From the NCBI GenBank assembly GCA_016458225.1, contig JAEMGR010000010.1, forward strand, positions 393,802 to 457,801: a stretch of DNA of 64,000 nucleotides. The letters are read 5' to 3'. This document shows, in pieces, positions 57,187-64,000 of this stretch. Both the position numbers and the translations under genes were made by a program. Every line of letters starts with the position of its first letter. The first letter of the stretch is position 1. The notes under the pieces are model-generated. The model saw only the letters and a list, made by a program, of their open reading frames with translations, did no database searches and was not told the DNA's origin. The stretch comes from Myxococcaceae bacterium JPH2 (GTDB taxonomy: Bacteria; Myxococcota; Myxococcia; Myxococcales; Myxococcaceae).

Positions 57187-57341
57187 GCCCAACCCCGATT
57201 GCGCCCCGTGCTGGCCGCCCCCAGCACCAGCGCCACCAGCGAGAACAACAACAAGAGGTGCACCCAGTACCCCTCCGTCGAGCCGCTGATCATCCCCAGT
57301 ACCCACAGCACCATCAGGATGATGCCCATCGTCCAGTACAC
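57183..57341 (-). CDS. Small membrane protein, lmo0937/DUF5670 type
   Basis: 52 residues from a GTG at 57341, preceded on the coding strand by GGGAGGCGA. It starts VYWTMGIILMVLWVLGMISG and continues STEGYWVHLLLLFSLVALVL, ending GRNRGWA. Two hydrophobic helices with a short G-rich turn and a basic end match the lmo0937 (DUF5670) family of about 50-residue inner-membrane proteins, often induced by envelope stress. The stop TGA at 57183-57185 overlaps the GTG of the zinc-ribbon gene, so the two are coupled. The role is unknown. Divergent from the transglycosylase gene. Confidence 0.75.
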   Translation of the reverse strand: MYWTMGIILMVLWVLGMISGSTEGYWVHLLLLFSLVALVLGAASTGRNRGWA

Positions 57342-57617
57342 GCCTCGCCTCCCCTGCCCTCGCCCGCTCGCGGGATTGACTGGTCGCGAAGCTAGGAATC
57401 ACCGCTGAGCCCGGCAACACGGTGGGAACGGCCACGCCTCAGGGTGGGAACTTCCCTGCCTCCCCGCGGGCAATCCGCCCACCCGGCCCCCGCCAGAAGT
57501 CGCGCAGTGGACGCCGCACGAGGCCCCACGCCCTGGCACACCGCCTGCTTGGCGCCGAGCCTTTGAAGTGGATGGGGCGGCGTGGGCGACACGGGGTCGG
57601 GTGTCGGGGAGGGCGTG

Positions 57618-58355
57618 ATGCGGGGCTTGAGATGGGTGGCCATGGCGGCGGCGTTGCTCGTGGGAAGTGGGGCGAGGGCCTTTCCCGTGCTGCCTCCGGA
57701 GGAAGCACTCGGTGAGGCTCCCGCGGTGGTCGCGCTGCGCCAGCAGTTGGCCGAGCGCGAGGCGGAGCTGAAGGCCATCCAGGAGAAGCTGCGGGAGGCC
57801 TCGGACGACTCGCACTACGCCGACGCCGAGCGCCTGGGTGTGGCGGAGGCCGTCCGGGCTTCCGGACTGACGGCGCGCCAGCAGCGGCGGCTGGCCGTGG
57901 CCATCATCCGCGAGGCGGACCGCAACCACTTGGATCCGTTGCTCGTGGTGGCGCTCATCCACTGCGAGAGTTCGTTCAACAACTATGCGGTGTCCACCGT
58001 GGGGGCCATGGGCCTCATGCAGGTGATGCCGAATACCGGCACGTACCTGGCGAACAAGGCGGGCTTCCGGCTGGGCCGGCGCACCAACCTGTTCGACGCG
58101 GAGACCAACGTGGAGCTGGGCACGGCGTACCTGGCGGACCTCATCCAGCGCTTCGGGACACTGGAGCGCGCGCTGGTGGCCTACAACGCGGGGCCGGGCC
58201 TGGCCCAGCGCATCCTGGCCAGGCGGGAGCGGCGGGTGAAGTTCATGGCCGGCTATCCCGCCAAGGTCGTGAAGGAGTTTCGCAAGCTGAAGGCGAAGCA
58301 GGCCCGCGAGCTGACGCTGCGCGCGGCACAGCAGACGGATGACCGGGAGGGTTGA
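57618..58355 (+). CDS. Lytic transglycosylase (SLT type)
   Basis: 245 residues from the ATG at 57618, which has GGGGAGGG upstream. A signal peptide (WVAMAAALLVGSGARA) leads into a coiled segment at about residues 36-63 (VVALRQQLAEREAELKAIQE), then a Slt-type lysozyme domain. The catalytic Glu is E117 in HCESSFNNYAVS, followed by VGAMGLMQVMPNTG, the family motif, and AYNAGPG. It cleaves the beta-1,4 bond between MurNAc and GlcNAc with formation of 1,6-anhydro-MurNAc. The coiled segment could dimerise it or contact a partner. Downstream neighbours (STAS, MoxR, DUF58, transglutaminase) are also envelope-related but are not overlapping. Confidence 0.92.
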   Translation: MRGLRWVAMAAALLVGSGARAFPVLPPEEALGEAPAVVALRQQLAEREAELKAIQEKLREASDDSHYADAERLGVAEAVRASGLTARQQRRLAVAIIREADRNHLDPLLVVALIHCESSFNNYAVSTVGAMGLMQVMPNTGTYLANKAGFRLGRRTNLFDAETNVELGTAYLADLIQRFGTLERALVAYNAGPGLAQRILARRERRVKFMAGYPAKVVKEFRKLKAKQARELTLRAAQQTDDREG

Positions 58356-58514
58356 TGCCTGCGTGACACGTGCTCCGCCCGCTGGCCGACAGTCACGTCG
58401 AGTTTGCTGGGTTGGGACTGAACTTCGCCGGAGGCCGGGCGCAGAGTTCGCGCCCGGTGACGGGTGCGTCGCCGGATGCACGGTGTCGTGAAGAGGTCCA
58501 CGGGAGAGCACAGC

Positions 58515-58841
58515 ATGGCGGGGCTGCAGATTCACCGGGAGGAGGAGGCGGCGGGGAGTGTCACCCTGCGCCTGGAAGGGACGCTCGACGGGCGGACCGC
58601 GCTCGAGTTGCGCAGTTCGCTGGAGGCCCTGCGAGAGTGCGAGGTCGTGCTGGACTTCGCACACCTGCGCGAGTTCAAGGACAGCGCGGTGGGCGTGTTG
58701 ACGTGCGGGCTGGCCGAGCGGCCGGTGCGCCTGCGGGGGCTGGCCACCCACCACGAGCGGATGTTCCGCTACTTCGGGGTGAGCGTGTCGTCCTCCGCCC
58801 GCCAGCCCTACTACACGCCCGAGGAAGTCCTCCAGGCGTGA
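58515..58841 (+). CDS. STAS-domain protein (anti-sigma-factor-antagonist-like)
   Basis: 108 residues from the ATG at 58515, with GGGAGA upstream. One domain: VTLRLEGTLDGRTALELRSS, LEALRECEVVLDFAHLREF and KDSAVGVLTCGLAER, the strand-helix-strand pattern of STAS domains. The phosphorylatable Ser of anti-anti-sigma factors would fall in KDSAVG. Such proteins bind anti-sigma factors or regulate transport and lipid traffic as MlaB-like subunits. No partner kinase (RsbW type) is adjacent. A role in the envelope module downstream is only suggested by position. Confidence 0.75.
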   Translation: MAGLQIHREEEAAGSVTLRLEGTLDGRTALELRSSLEALRECEVVLDFAHLREFKDSAVGVLTCGLAERPVRLRGLATHHERMFRYFGVSVSSSARQPYYTPEEVLQA

Positions 58842-58943
58842 GGCGGCGCGCCCGACCCGGATAGCGGGCGGGCGTCCAGCACCGGACGGCGGGCTCGTCC
58901 GGTGTGCCGACCCGGGAGCGAGTGGGCTAGAGTCCGCCGCCGG

Positions 58944-59924
58944 ATGACCCAGCCCGCACGCGTCCTCGCCCCCCTTCTCACTCCCACATCCGCGCGCTCG
59001 GCGATGGAGCGGATCGCCGCCCAGCTCGGGCGCGCGGTGCAGGGGAAGCCCACCCAGGTCCAGGATGTGGTGACGTGCCTGGTCGCCGGCGGTCACCTCC
59101 TCCTGGAGGACGTGCCGGGCGTGGGGAAGACGACGCTGGCCGAGGCGCTCGCCCGGGCCTGCGCCCTGTCCTTCGCGCGCATCCAGTTCACCGCGGACCT
59201 GCTCCCCGCCGACATCCTCGGCGCCCAGGTGTTCCACGCACCAACCGCCACCTTCACCTTCCGCGCCGGCCCCCTCTTCCGGCAGCTCGTGCTGGCCGAT
59301 GAGCTGAACCGCGCGCCGCCGCGCACCCAGTCCGCGCTGCTGGAGGCCATGGCGCAGGGCCAGGTGTCGATGGACGGCACCACCCTGCCCCTCCCGGCGC
59401 CCTTCACGGTGGTGGCCACCCAGAACCCGGTGGACTTCTCCGGCACGTACCCGCTGCCAGACTCCCAGCTCGACCGCTTCCTCATGCGGCTGTCGCTCGG
59501 CCCTCCGGCCCCGGACGTCGAGGCGCGGCTCTTGTCGGCCCGAGGCGCCCATGCGCCGCTGGACGCGGTGGAGGCCGTCTGTGGGCCGGAGGAGGTCTCC
59601 GCGCTCAGGGCCCATTCCGCGGGACTTCGCCTGGACGACGCGGTGGCGGAGTACGTGGTGCGGTTGGCGGTCGCGACGCGCGAGCATGGCGACATCGAGC
59701 GAGGCGCCTCCACCCGTGCGGTGCTGGCGCTCGGCGCGGCGGCGCGGGCTCGTGCGACATGGGAGGCTCGGGACTTCGTCACGCCCGGAGACGTGCGGGC
59801 CCTGCTCGTGCCGTGTTGGGCACACCGCGTCCTCTTGCGCAGCGCGGTCCAGGGCGTGTCCGCGCGGGACGAGGCGGCGCACCTCCTCGAGGAGATCGCT
59901 CGCAAGGTGCCGGCGCCCCGGTGA
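58944..59924 (+). CDS. MoxR-type AAA+ ATPase
   Basis: 326 residues from the ATG at 58944. Walker A is GVGKTT (K62), Walker B is LVLADE at 115-120, and sensor and R-finger motifs are present (AQTQNPVDF-like VATQNP, GTYPLPDSQLDRFLMRL). These are hallmarks of the MoxR family, chaperone-like ATPases that usually act with VWA or DUF58 proteins to insert metal cofactors or assemble complexes. The stop overlaps the next gene (GTGA), the first of three such overlaps in the operon. Confidence 0.92.
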   Translation: MTQPARVLAPLLTPTSARSAMERIAAQLGRAVQGKPTQVQDVVTCLVAGGHLLLEDVPGVGKTTLAEALARACALSFARIQFTADLLPADILGAQVFHAPTATFTFRAGPLFRQLVLADELNRAPPRTQSALLEAMAQGQVSMDGTTLPLPAPFTVVATQNPVDFSGTYPLPDSQLDRFLMRLSLGPPAPDVEARLLSARGAHAPLDAVEAVCGPEEVSALRAHSAGLRLDDAVAEYVVRLAVATREHGDIERGASTRAVLALGAAARARATWEARDFVTPGDVRALLVPCWAHRVLLRSAVQGVSARDEAAHLLEEIARKVPAPR

Positions 59925-60889
59925 ACGCCCCCGCCCCTCGCAGCTTCCAGGCCCGCTTGCGCGCGTGGCTGAGACCGCCTCGGACGCTCCGGGTCACCCG
60001 GACGGGCCGCACGTATCTCGTGGTGACATTCGGCGTGGGGCTCGGTGCGCTGAACACCGGAAACAACCTGCTGTACCTGCTGCTCGGGATGCTGCTGAGC
60101 ATGGTCGTGGTGTCCGGCGTGCTCTCCGAGCGCTGCATCGGCGACCTGAGCGTGCGGCGGGTGGGCGCGGACGCGGCCTTTGCGGGCGAGCCCTTCGCCT
60201 TCCGATGGGCGGTGTCTCGCAAGAAGGGCCATGGCTTCGCGCTCACGCTGTCCGAGTCGGAAGCCCCTCTCACTGGAGAGGGGCGCGTGGGGCATCTGCC
60301 CCCGGGCACCGAGGCCATCGTGCGCGCGGACCTGGGTGCGCCCCGCCGAGGCCCGGTGAGATTGACGGGCGTGCGCGTCACCACGACGTGGCCCCTGGGA
60401 TTGTTCGCCAAGACGCGCGTGCTCCCGGTCGAGGGGCTTCTGCTCGTCTATCCGCGGCGGAGCTTCGCTTGTCGCGAGCCCGTGACTTCGGAGCTGGGGC
60501 CCGCGGGGGAGTCCGGCAATCCGCGCCGCAACGACGGCACCGGCGACGTGGCGGGACTGCGCGAGCTGGCCCCCTCCGAGGACGCGCGCCGCGTTCACTG
60601 GCTCAAGAGTGCCTCGCAGGGGAAGCTGCTCAAGGTCGAGCGCGAACGCGAGGAGCGCCGCACGTACCAGCTCTCCGTGGAGGCAGGACTGGGCGGAGAC
60701 ACCCTGGACCGCCGCTGCGAGGAAGTCGCGGCCCAGGCGCATCGGCTGCTCGCGGACGGCCATGAAGTGGGCCTCGATGCGCCAGGCGCGACCTTGAGGT
60801 CGGCGACGGGAACTGCGCAGGAGAAGCGCATCCTCCAGACCCTGGCGTGGCTGGGCTTCGAGAACGTGCGGACCTCGGAGGCCGCATGA
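59921..60889 (+). CDS. DUF58 domain membrane protein
   Basis: 322 residues from a GTG at 59921 that overlaps the MoxR stop as GTGA. Two membrane segments lie near residues 30-70 (GRTYLVVTFGVGLGALNTGN, LLYLLLGMLLSMVVVSGVL). The cytosolic part includes the DUF58 core (GDVAGLRELAPSEDARRVHW, LKSASQGKLLKVERER), a VWA-like fold without a clear MIDAS. DUF58 proteins partner MoxR ATPases. The C-terminal 40 residues are repeated in the small ORF that follows. The stop codon overlaps that ORF's ATG (ATGA). Confidence 0.9.
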   Translation: MNAPAPRSFQARLRAWLRPPRTLRVTRTGRTYLVVTFGVGLGALNTGNNLLYLLLGMLLSMVVVSGVLSERCIGDLSVRRVGADAAFAGEPFAFRWAVSRKKGHGFALTLSESEAPLTGEGRVGHLPPGTEAIVRADLGAPRRGPVRLTGVRVTTTWPLGLFAKTRVLPVEGLLLVYPRRSFACREPVTSELGPAGESGNPRRNDGTGDVAGLRELAPSEDARRVHWLKSASQGKLLKVEREREERRTYQLSVEAGLGGDTLDRRCEEVAAQAHRLLADGHEVGLDAPGATLRSATGTAQEKRILQTLAWLGFENVRTSEAA

Positions 60890-61057
60890 GCGCCGACCTG
60901 CTGGGACGTAGGGTGTTGCGACATGCCCTCGGCCTCGATGCGCCGAGCGCGACCATGCGTCCCGCCGCGGGCATCACCCGAGCGGTGTGCGTCTTCCAGC
61001 CAGTGGCGCGGCGGGGCTTCGAGGGCGTGCGGACCTCGGAGGCCGCATGAGCGCGCG
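60761..61057 (+). repeat. Imperfect direct duplication of the DUF58 gene 3' end
   Basis: The 3' end of the DUF58 gene (about 60761-60896) recurs 161 bp downstream (about 60922-61057) without gaps. The terminal part, from GGGCTTCGAG to ATGAGCGC, about 41 bases, has only two mismatches, as does the 14-base block GGCCTCGATGCGCC at the upstream end. The middle has diverged. Each copy ends in GCATGAGCGC, so both carry a stop that overlaps a following ATG. Confidence 0.9.
60886..61050 (+). CDS. 54-residue ORF made from a duplicated DUF58 tail
   Basis: ATG at 60886 overlaps the DUF58 stop, and its own TGA overlaps the transglutaminase ATG (61047), so it is inserted between two coupled genes without disturbing either. 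It starts MSADLLGRRVLRHA; its last 39 residues align without gaps to the end of the DUF58 protein (GLDAPSATMRPAAG against GLDAPGATLRSATG, and GFEGVRTSEAA against GFENVRTSEAA), with roughly 24 identities by eye. The first 15 residues are new. Third positions are GC-rich. It may be expressed as a micro-protein, or it may be a remnant kept because it preserves translational coupling. Function unknown. Confidence 0.55.
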   Translation: MSADLLGRRVLRHALGLDAPSATMRPAAGITRAVCVFQPVARRGFEGVRTSEAA

Positions 61058-63068
61058 CCCGCTGCGACTCCGGCTGCTGCTGCGGGACCTGGGCGCTGGC
61101 GCGGCCTTCGCCTCCATGGCGGTGTCGGGGCAATTGCCGCTTTGGACCTTGGGCCTGTTTGGCCTCGCGCTCGCGCTGGCCCTGCTTGGAAAGCGCGTGT
61201 TCGCTCGGCGCGCGAAGCTCACCGCGGTGCTCCTCCTGGGCGTGGCCGCGGTGCTGGCGCTCCAGGTGACGTCCGGCGCCATGAACATGGTGGTAGCCGC
61301 CTGCTCCTTCGCGGGACTCATCGCCGCGCATCGCATGCTGTCGCAGCCGGACGCGACCGCGGACGGGCAGACGAACCTGGCCGGCCTGCTGATGGTCGCG
61401 GGCGGCGCGGCACTGTCCGGCGACATGGTCTACGGCGTGTGCCTCATCGGCTTTGGTGTGCTGTCCAGCCTCGCCCTCGCGCTGGGCGTGGTGGAGGGCG
61501 CGGTGCCGGAGGGCGAACCCGTTCCGGTGCGCGGCGTGTTGCGCCCCCTGTCGAGTGGACTGGCCTTCGCGGTCGCGGGTGCCGTCGCGTTCTTCGTGCT
61601 CTTCCCCCGTCTGAACTGGACGGTGGTCGGCCCCCGCGCCGCTCCCGGCCTGGGCGCCGCGACGGCCGGGTTCTCGGACACGGTGCGGCTCGGTGGCGCG
61701 GGCACCATCAAGGGCAACCCGCGCGTGGTGCTGCGCGCGACGCTCACGCCGGATCCAGAACTCGACGCGCTCGGGGCGTACTGGGTGGGCCGCACCTACG
61801 ACACGTTCGACGGGCAGGAGTGGACCAGCGTCGGCGCGCCGCAGAAGAGCGGAGAGAGCATTATCCTCCGCCCAGGGAGCGAGACCCTGGTGCATCAACG
61901 CGTCGAGTTGCTGCCCGCATATGGCGGCCGCACGCTCGTGGCGCTGGAGATGCCCGCCCGGCTGGGCAACGCGCTCGTGCATACCGCCATCGGCACGCGA
62001 CGCACCGTCGTGCAGCGGCTGGGCGGCGGCGAGGTGCGCTTCGTCGAGTCCGGCATCTCCTACACCTACGAGGCCTACAGCCTGCCTCCCAACGCGGAGG
62101 AAGGCTCGACGGGCAAGCTCGCGCGCGCGGAGCGCGACCAACTGTTGGCGCTGCCCGAGGGCTTGGATCCACGCGTGGCGCCGCTCGCGGCGAAGGTGCT
62201 CGATGGCGAGCGTGAGCCACTGGCCGCCGCGCGCAAGCTCGCCTCGTGGCTGCAACGGGAGTACGGGTACACGCTGGAGCTGAGCGGCGAGGTGGCAGAT
62301 CCCGTCGCGGACTTCCTCTTCACGCGCAAGGCGGGCCACTGCGAGCACTTCGCCACCGCGCTCACGCTGATGTTGCGCACGCAGGGCATCTCCGCGCGAC
62401 TGGCCACGGGCTTCTTCGGCGGCGAGCGCGTGGACGGCGCCTATCTGGTGCGCGCCGGAGATGCCCACGCATGGACGCACGTCCTCGTGCCCGGGCGCGG
62501 CTTCGTCACGGTGGATGCCACGCCTCCGGCGCACCGGCCCACCCAGTCCTCGGTCTTCGTGCAGCGCATCCTCGCGCTCTATGAGGCCCTGGAGTCGCGC
62601 TGGCGCAACTCGGTCGTCGACTACTCGTTCCGGGATCAGATGGACGTGGCGCGCGCGCTGGTGCGCCCGCCGCGTGGCAGCGAGGAACGCACGCCCAGCC
62701 GGCTGCCGCCCTTGCGCGCCTGGGTGACGGCCGCGCTCGTCGCCGCCGTCGTGTATCGCGCGTGGCGCGCCCTCTCACGGAGGAAGCGGCGCGTACGGCC
62801 CATGGAGGCCACGCGATTCGTGGACGCGGTGGAGGCTCGGCTCGCCCAAGGCGGTCCGCCCCGCCGACAGGGCGAGGCACTGGAGGAGTTCTCCGCGCGC
62901 CTGGAACGCGAAGGCCATCCGATTACCCCCGTGCTGACGCCGCTCACGCGCCGCTACCTGGAGGCCCGCTTCGGCGATCGGCCCCTGGCGGCGGGCGAAG
63001 CCGCGCGCATGCTCGAGTCCCTGCACCGCGCGCTCGAGGCGGACGCCGCTCGGCGCCGCGCACCCTAA
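61047..63068 (+). CDS. Membrane-anchored transglutaminase-like cysteine peptidase (DUF3488 type)
   Basis: 673 residues from the ATG at 61047. The N-terminal 210 residues hold several membrane helices (DUF3488-like, for example LWTLGLFGLALALALLGK, LTAVLLLGVAAVLALQVTSG and SGLAFAVAGAVAFFVLFP), followed by a large periplasmic part. The transglutaminase-like core has C432 in KAGHCEHFATAL, H474 in GDAHAWTHVLV and D490 in GFVTVDATPP, the Cys-His-Asp triad. The last membrane helix is near 560-580 (AWVTAALVAAVVYRAWRAL), with a cytosolic DUF4129-like C-terminal domain (VDAVEARLAQGGPPRRQGEA). Such proteins with MoxR and DUF58 partners are linked to envelope integrity. The stop TAA is followed by a long gap. 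Confidence 0.92.
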   Translation: MSARPLRLRLLLRDLGAGAAFASMAVSGQLPLWTLGLFGLALALALLGKRVFARRAKLTAVLLLGVAAVLALQVTSGAMNMVVAACSFAGLIAAHRMLSQPDATADGQTNLAGLLMVAGGAALSGDMVYGVCLIGFGVLSSLALALGVVEGAVPEGEPVPVRGVLRPLSSGLAFAVAGAVAFFVLFPRLNWTVVGPRAAPGLGAATAGFSDTVRLGGAGTIKGNPRVVLRATLTPDPELDALGAYWVGRTYDTFDGQEWTSVGAPQKSGESIILRPGSETLVHQRVELLPAYGGRTLVALEMPARLGNALVHTAIGTRRTVVQRLGGGEVRFVESGISYTYEAYSLPPNAEEGSTGKLARAERDQLLALPEGLDPRVAPLAAKVLDGEREPLAAARKLASWLQREYGYTLELSGEVADPVADFLFTRKAGHCEHFATALTLMLRTQGISARLATGFFGGERVDGAYLVRAGDAHAWTHVLVPGRGFVTVDATPPAHRPTQSSVFVQRILALYEALESRWRNSVVDYSFRDQMDVARALVRPPRGSEERTPSRLPPLRAWVTAALVAAVVYRAWRALSRRKRRVRPMEATRFVDAVEARLAQGGPPRRQGEALEEFSARLEREGHPITPVLTPLTRRYLEARFGDRPLAAGEAARMLESLHRALEADAARRRAP

Positions 63069-63526
63069 CCCCGCGTCGCGCATTCCCGCCCGCCCGCTGA
63101 GCCCGAGCGCACGCACGCCCTGGGCTCACGCGAACGGCCCATGAAAAAGCGTGGGCCCACGCATGCGTGCCCGATTAGGCGTTCCCATATTGGGACCACG
63201 CCGCGAAGCGAAGCCGCGCGGGTCCCGCGTCCCACTCACGTCCCGACGAATCGTCGGCACACGTGCACCGGAGGCCACTTGCGGACAGACGCGCACGTTT
63301 TGCAGCCCCGTGTTCGAGCCTTCCCCGCGCTCGGGCCGTAACGCTTACCGACCCATCTCGTCGCACCGGGCCAAGCGACCGCCAACCCCCCGCAGTCACG
63401 AGGGAAAGAGCGTTCCCTCCGCTGGCATCCCGGTTGCTCCACCCAACCCGTTCCGTCGTCACGGCGAAGAAACCCGCCGCATCACCTCTGGGCCTCCCAC
63501 GCGAGGCCGCCACCGGGAGAACTCAC
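63069..63526. other. 458-bp leader region upstream of the sigma gene, rich in palindromes
   Basis: No gene is seen. Features: GCGTGGGCCCACGC (63149-63162), a perfect 14-bp palindrome, overlaps CACGCATGCGTG (63158-63169), a perfect 12-bp palindrome. TCCCA/TGGGA (63183-63187 and 63191-63195) flank TAT, and CCGACGA/TCGTCGG (63243-63249 and 63251-63257) have a single A between them. A run of A lies just left of the first palindrome, so on the minus strand it resembles an intrinsic terminator. No sure promoter was identified, but the density of symmetric sites is unlike other gaps in the window. Confidence 0.55.
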
Positions 63527-64000
63527 ATGCAGGCCTCGACCGAGCAGTCGTCCAACTCTGGCTCCTTGGCGATGTACCTCTCGGAGATCAACCACTACTC
63601 CCTGCTCACGGTGGAGCAGGAGCAGGCCCTGGCCCGAGACTTCATCAAAGGCGACCTGTCCGCGGGTCACCGGCTCGTCACCTCCAACCTGCGCTTCGTG
63701 GTGAAGGTCTCGTACGAGTACCGCTCCTACGGCATCAAGATGTCGGACCTCATCCAGGAGGGGAACATCGGCCTGATGAAGGCGGTCCAGAAGTTCGATC
63801 CGGACAAGGGCATCCGCCTCATCTCCTACGCGGTCTGGTGGATCCGCGCGTACATCCAGAACTACATCCTCAAGAGCTGGTCCCTGGTGAAACTCGGCAC
63901 GACCCAAGCCCAGCGCAAGCTGTTCTTCAGCCTGGCGCGCACGCGCCGCGAGCTGGAGAAGTTCGGCAACGGCGACGCCGTGGTCAACGTGGAAGAGATT
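63527..64000 (+). CDS. rpoH: RNA polymerase sigma-32 (RpoH-family) factor, cut by window end
   Basis: The first 158 codons are present, beginning at the ATG at 63527 with GGGAGA upstream. Region 1.2 is [16 protein letters not shown]; region 2 is complete ([60 protein letters not shown]). The RpoH box, [19 protein letters not shown], follows region 2.4 and is diagnostic of the sigma-32 family. Myxobacteria have several such factors (SigB and SigC of M. xanthus belong here and act in development), so this need not be the heat-shock regulator. The gene continues past the end. If my recollection of locus numbering is right, its distance from the nfs operon is like that of sigB in M. xanthus. Confidence 0.9.
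   Translation, partial: MQASTEQSSNSGSLAMYLSEINHYSLLTVEQEQALARDFIKGDLSAGHRLVTSNLRFVVKVSYEYRSYGIKMSDLIQEGNIGLMKAVQKFDPDKGIRLISYAVWWIRAYIQNYILKSWSLVKLGTTQAQRKLFFSLARTRRELEKFGNGDAVVNVEEI

Noticed and set aside
57399..59882. Minus-strand open frame of 827 codons
   Set aside because: It covers the lytic transglycosylase, STAS and MoxR genes on the opposite strand, all with intact motifs.
63141..63162. Intrinsic terminator on the minus strand (palindrome followed by T5)
   Set aside because: No minus-strand gene is close enough upstream to need it; listed only as a palindrome in the sigma leader.

Overview
The window is chromosomal DNA of a myxobacterium, most likely of the family Myxococcaceae (Myxococcus, Corallococcus, Pyxidicoccus or a close relative). 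The evidence is very high GC with strong GC bias at third codon positions, an IF-3 gene that must start on a non-ATG codon, a MYXO-CTERM-type C-terminus, a Cys-rich secreted protein of a myxobacterial type, and a contiguous eight-gene nfsA-H-like operon. It is ordinary core and lineage-specific chromosome. I see no phage, insertion sequence, CRISPR array, rRNA or tRNA.

Layout. 1-9.4 kb: a giant alpha-2-macroglobulin, a membrane-anchored Ser/Thr kinase with an N-terminal zinc ribbon, a small exported protein and an SMI1/KNR4-like protein. 9.5-14.8 kb: an alkyltransferase-like DNA-lesion sensor, a translationally coupled pair of MuiA-like (DUF4139) proteins and two small envelope proteins. 15-22.2 kb: an old yellow enzyme, peptide deformylase, membrane fatty-acid desaturase, class 3 lipase, acyltransferase, an Omp85-type barrel and a probably frameshifted small gene. 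22.2-34.2 kb: a DUF4091 MYXO-CTERM protein, infC, carB, an aminotransferase, coaD, rsmD, an unassigned barrel-like protein and a zinc-type CDF transporter. 34.2-41 kb: a sigma-54 activator coupled to an alpha/beta hydrolase, typA, and a divergent AraC regulator/epimerase pair.

41.0-53.1 kb: the main system, eight minus-strand genes matching NfsA to NfsH in order. In Myxococcus xanthus this envelope-spanning machine works with the Agl motor to lay the spore coat on the cell surface, and it is a paralogue of the Glt gliding machinery. Immediately upstream lies a self-contained rplC (ribosomal protein L3) unit, with its own promoter, a leader with a 10-bp inverted repeat, and a terminator, away from any S10 operon.

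54-64 kb: a coiled-coil protein, a small helical protein, a HupE/UreJ-like membrane protein, a zinc-ribbon protein overlapping a 52-residue membrane protein, a lytic transglycosylase, a STAS protein, and an overlapping MoxR / DUF58 / 54-codon ORF / transglutaminase operon. The 54-codon ORF is a diverged duplicate of the 3' end of the DUF58 gene. The window ends inside a sigma-32 (RpoH-type) gene preceded by a 458-bp leader rich in palindromes.
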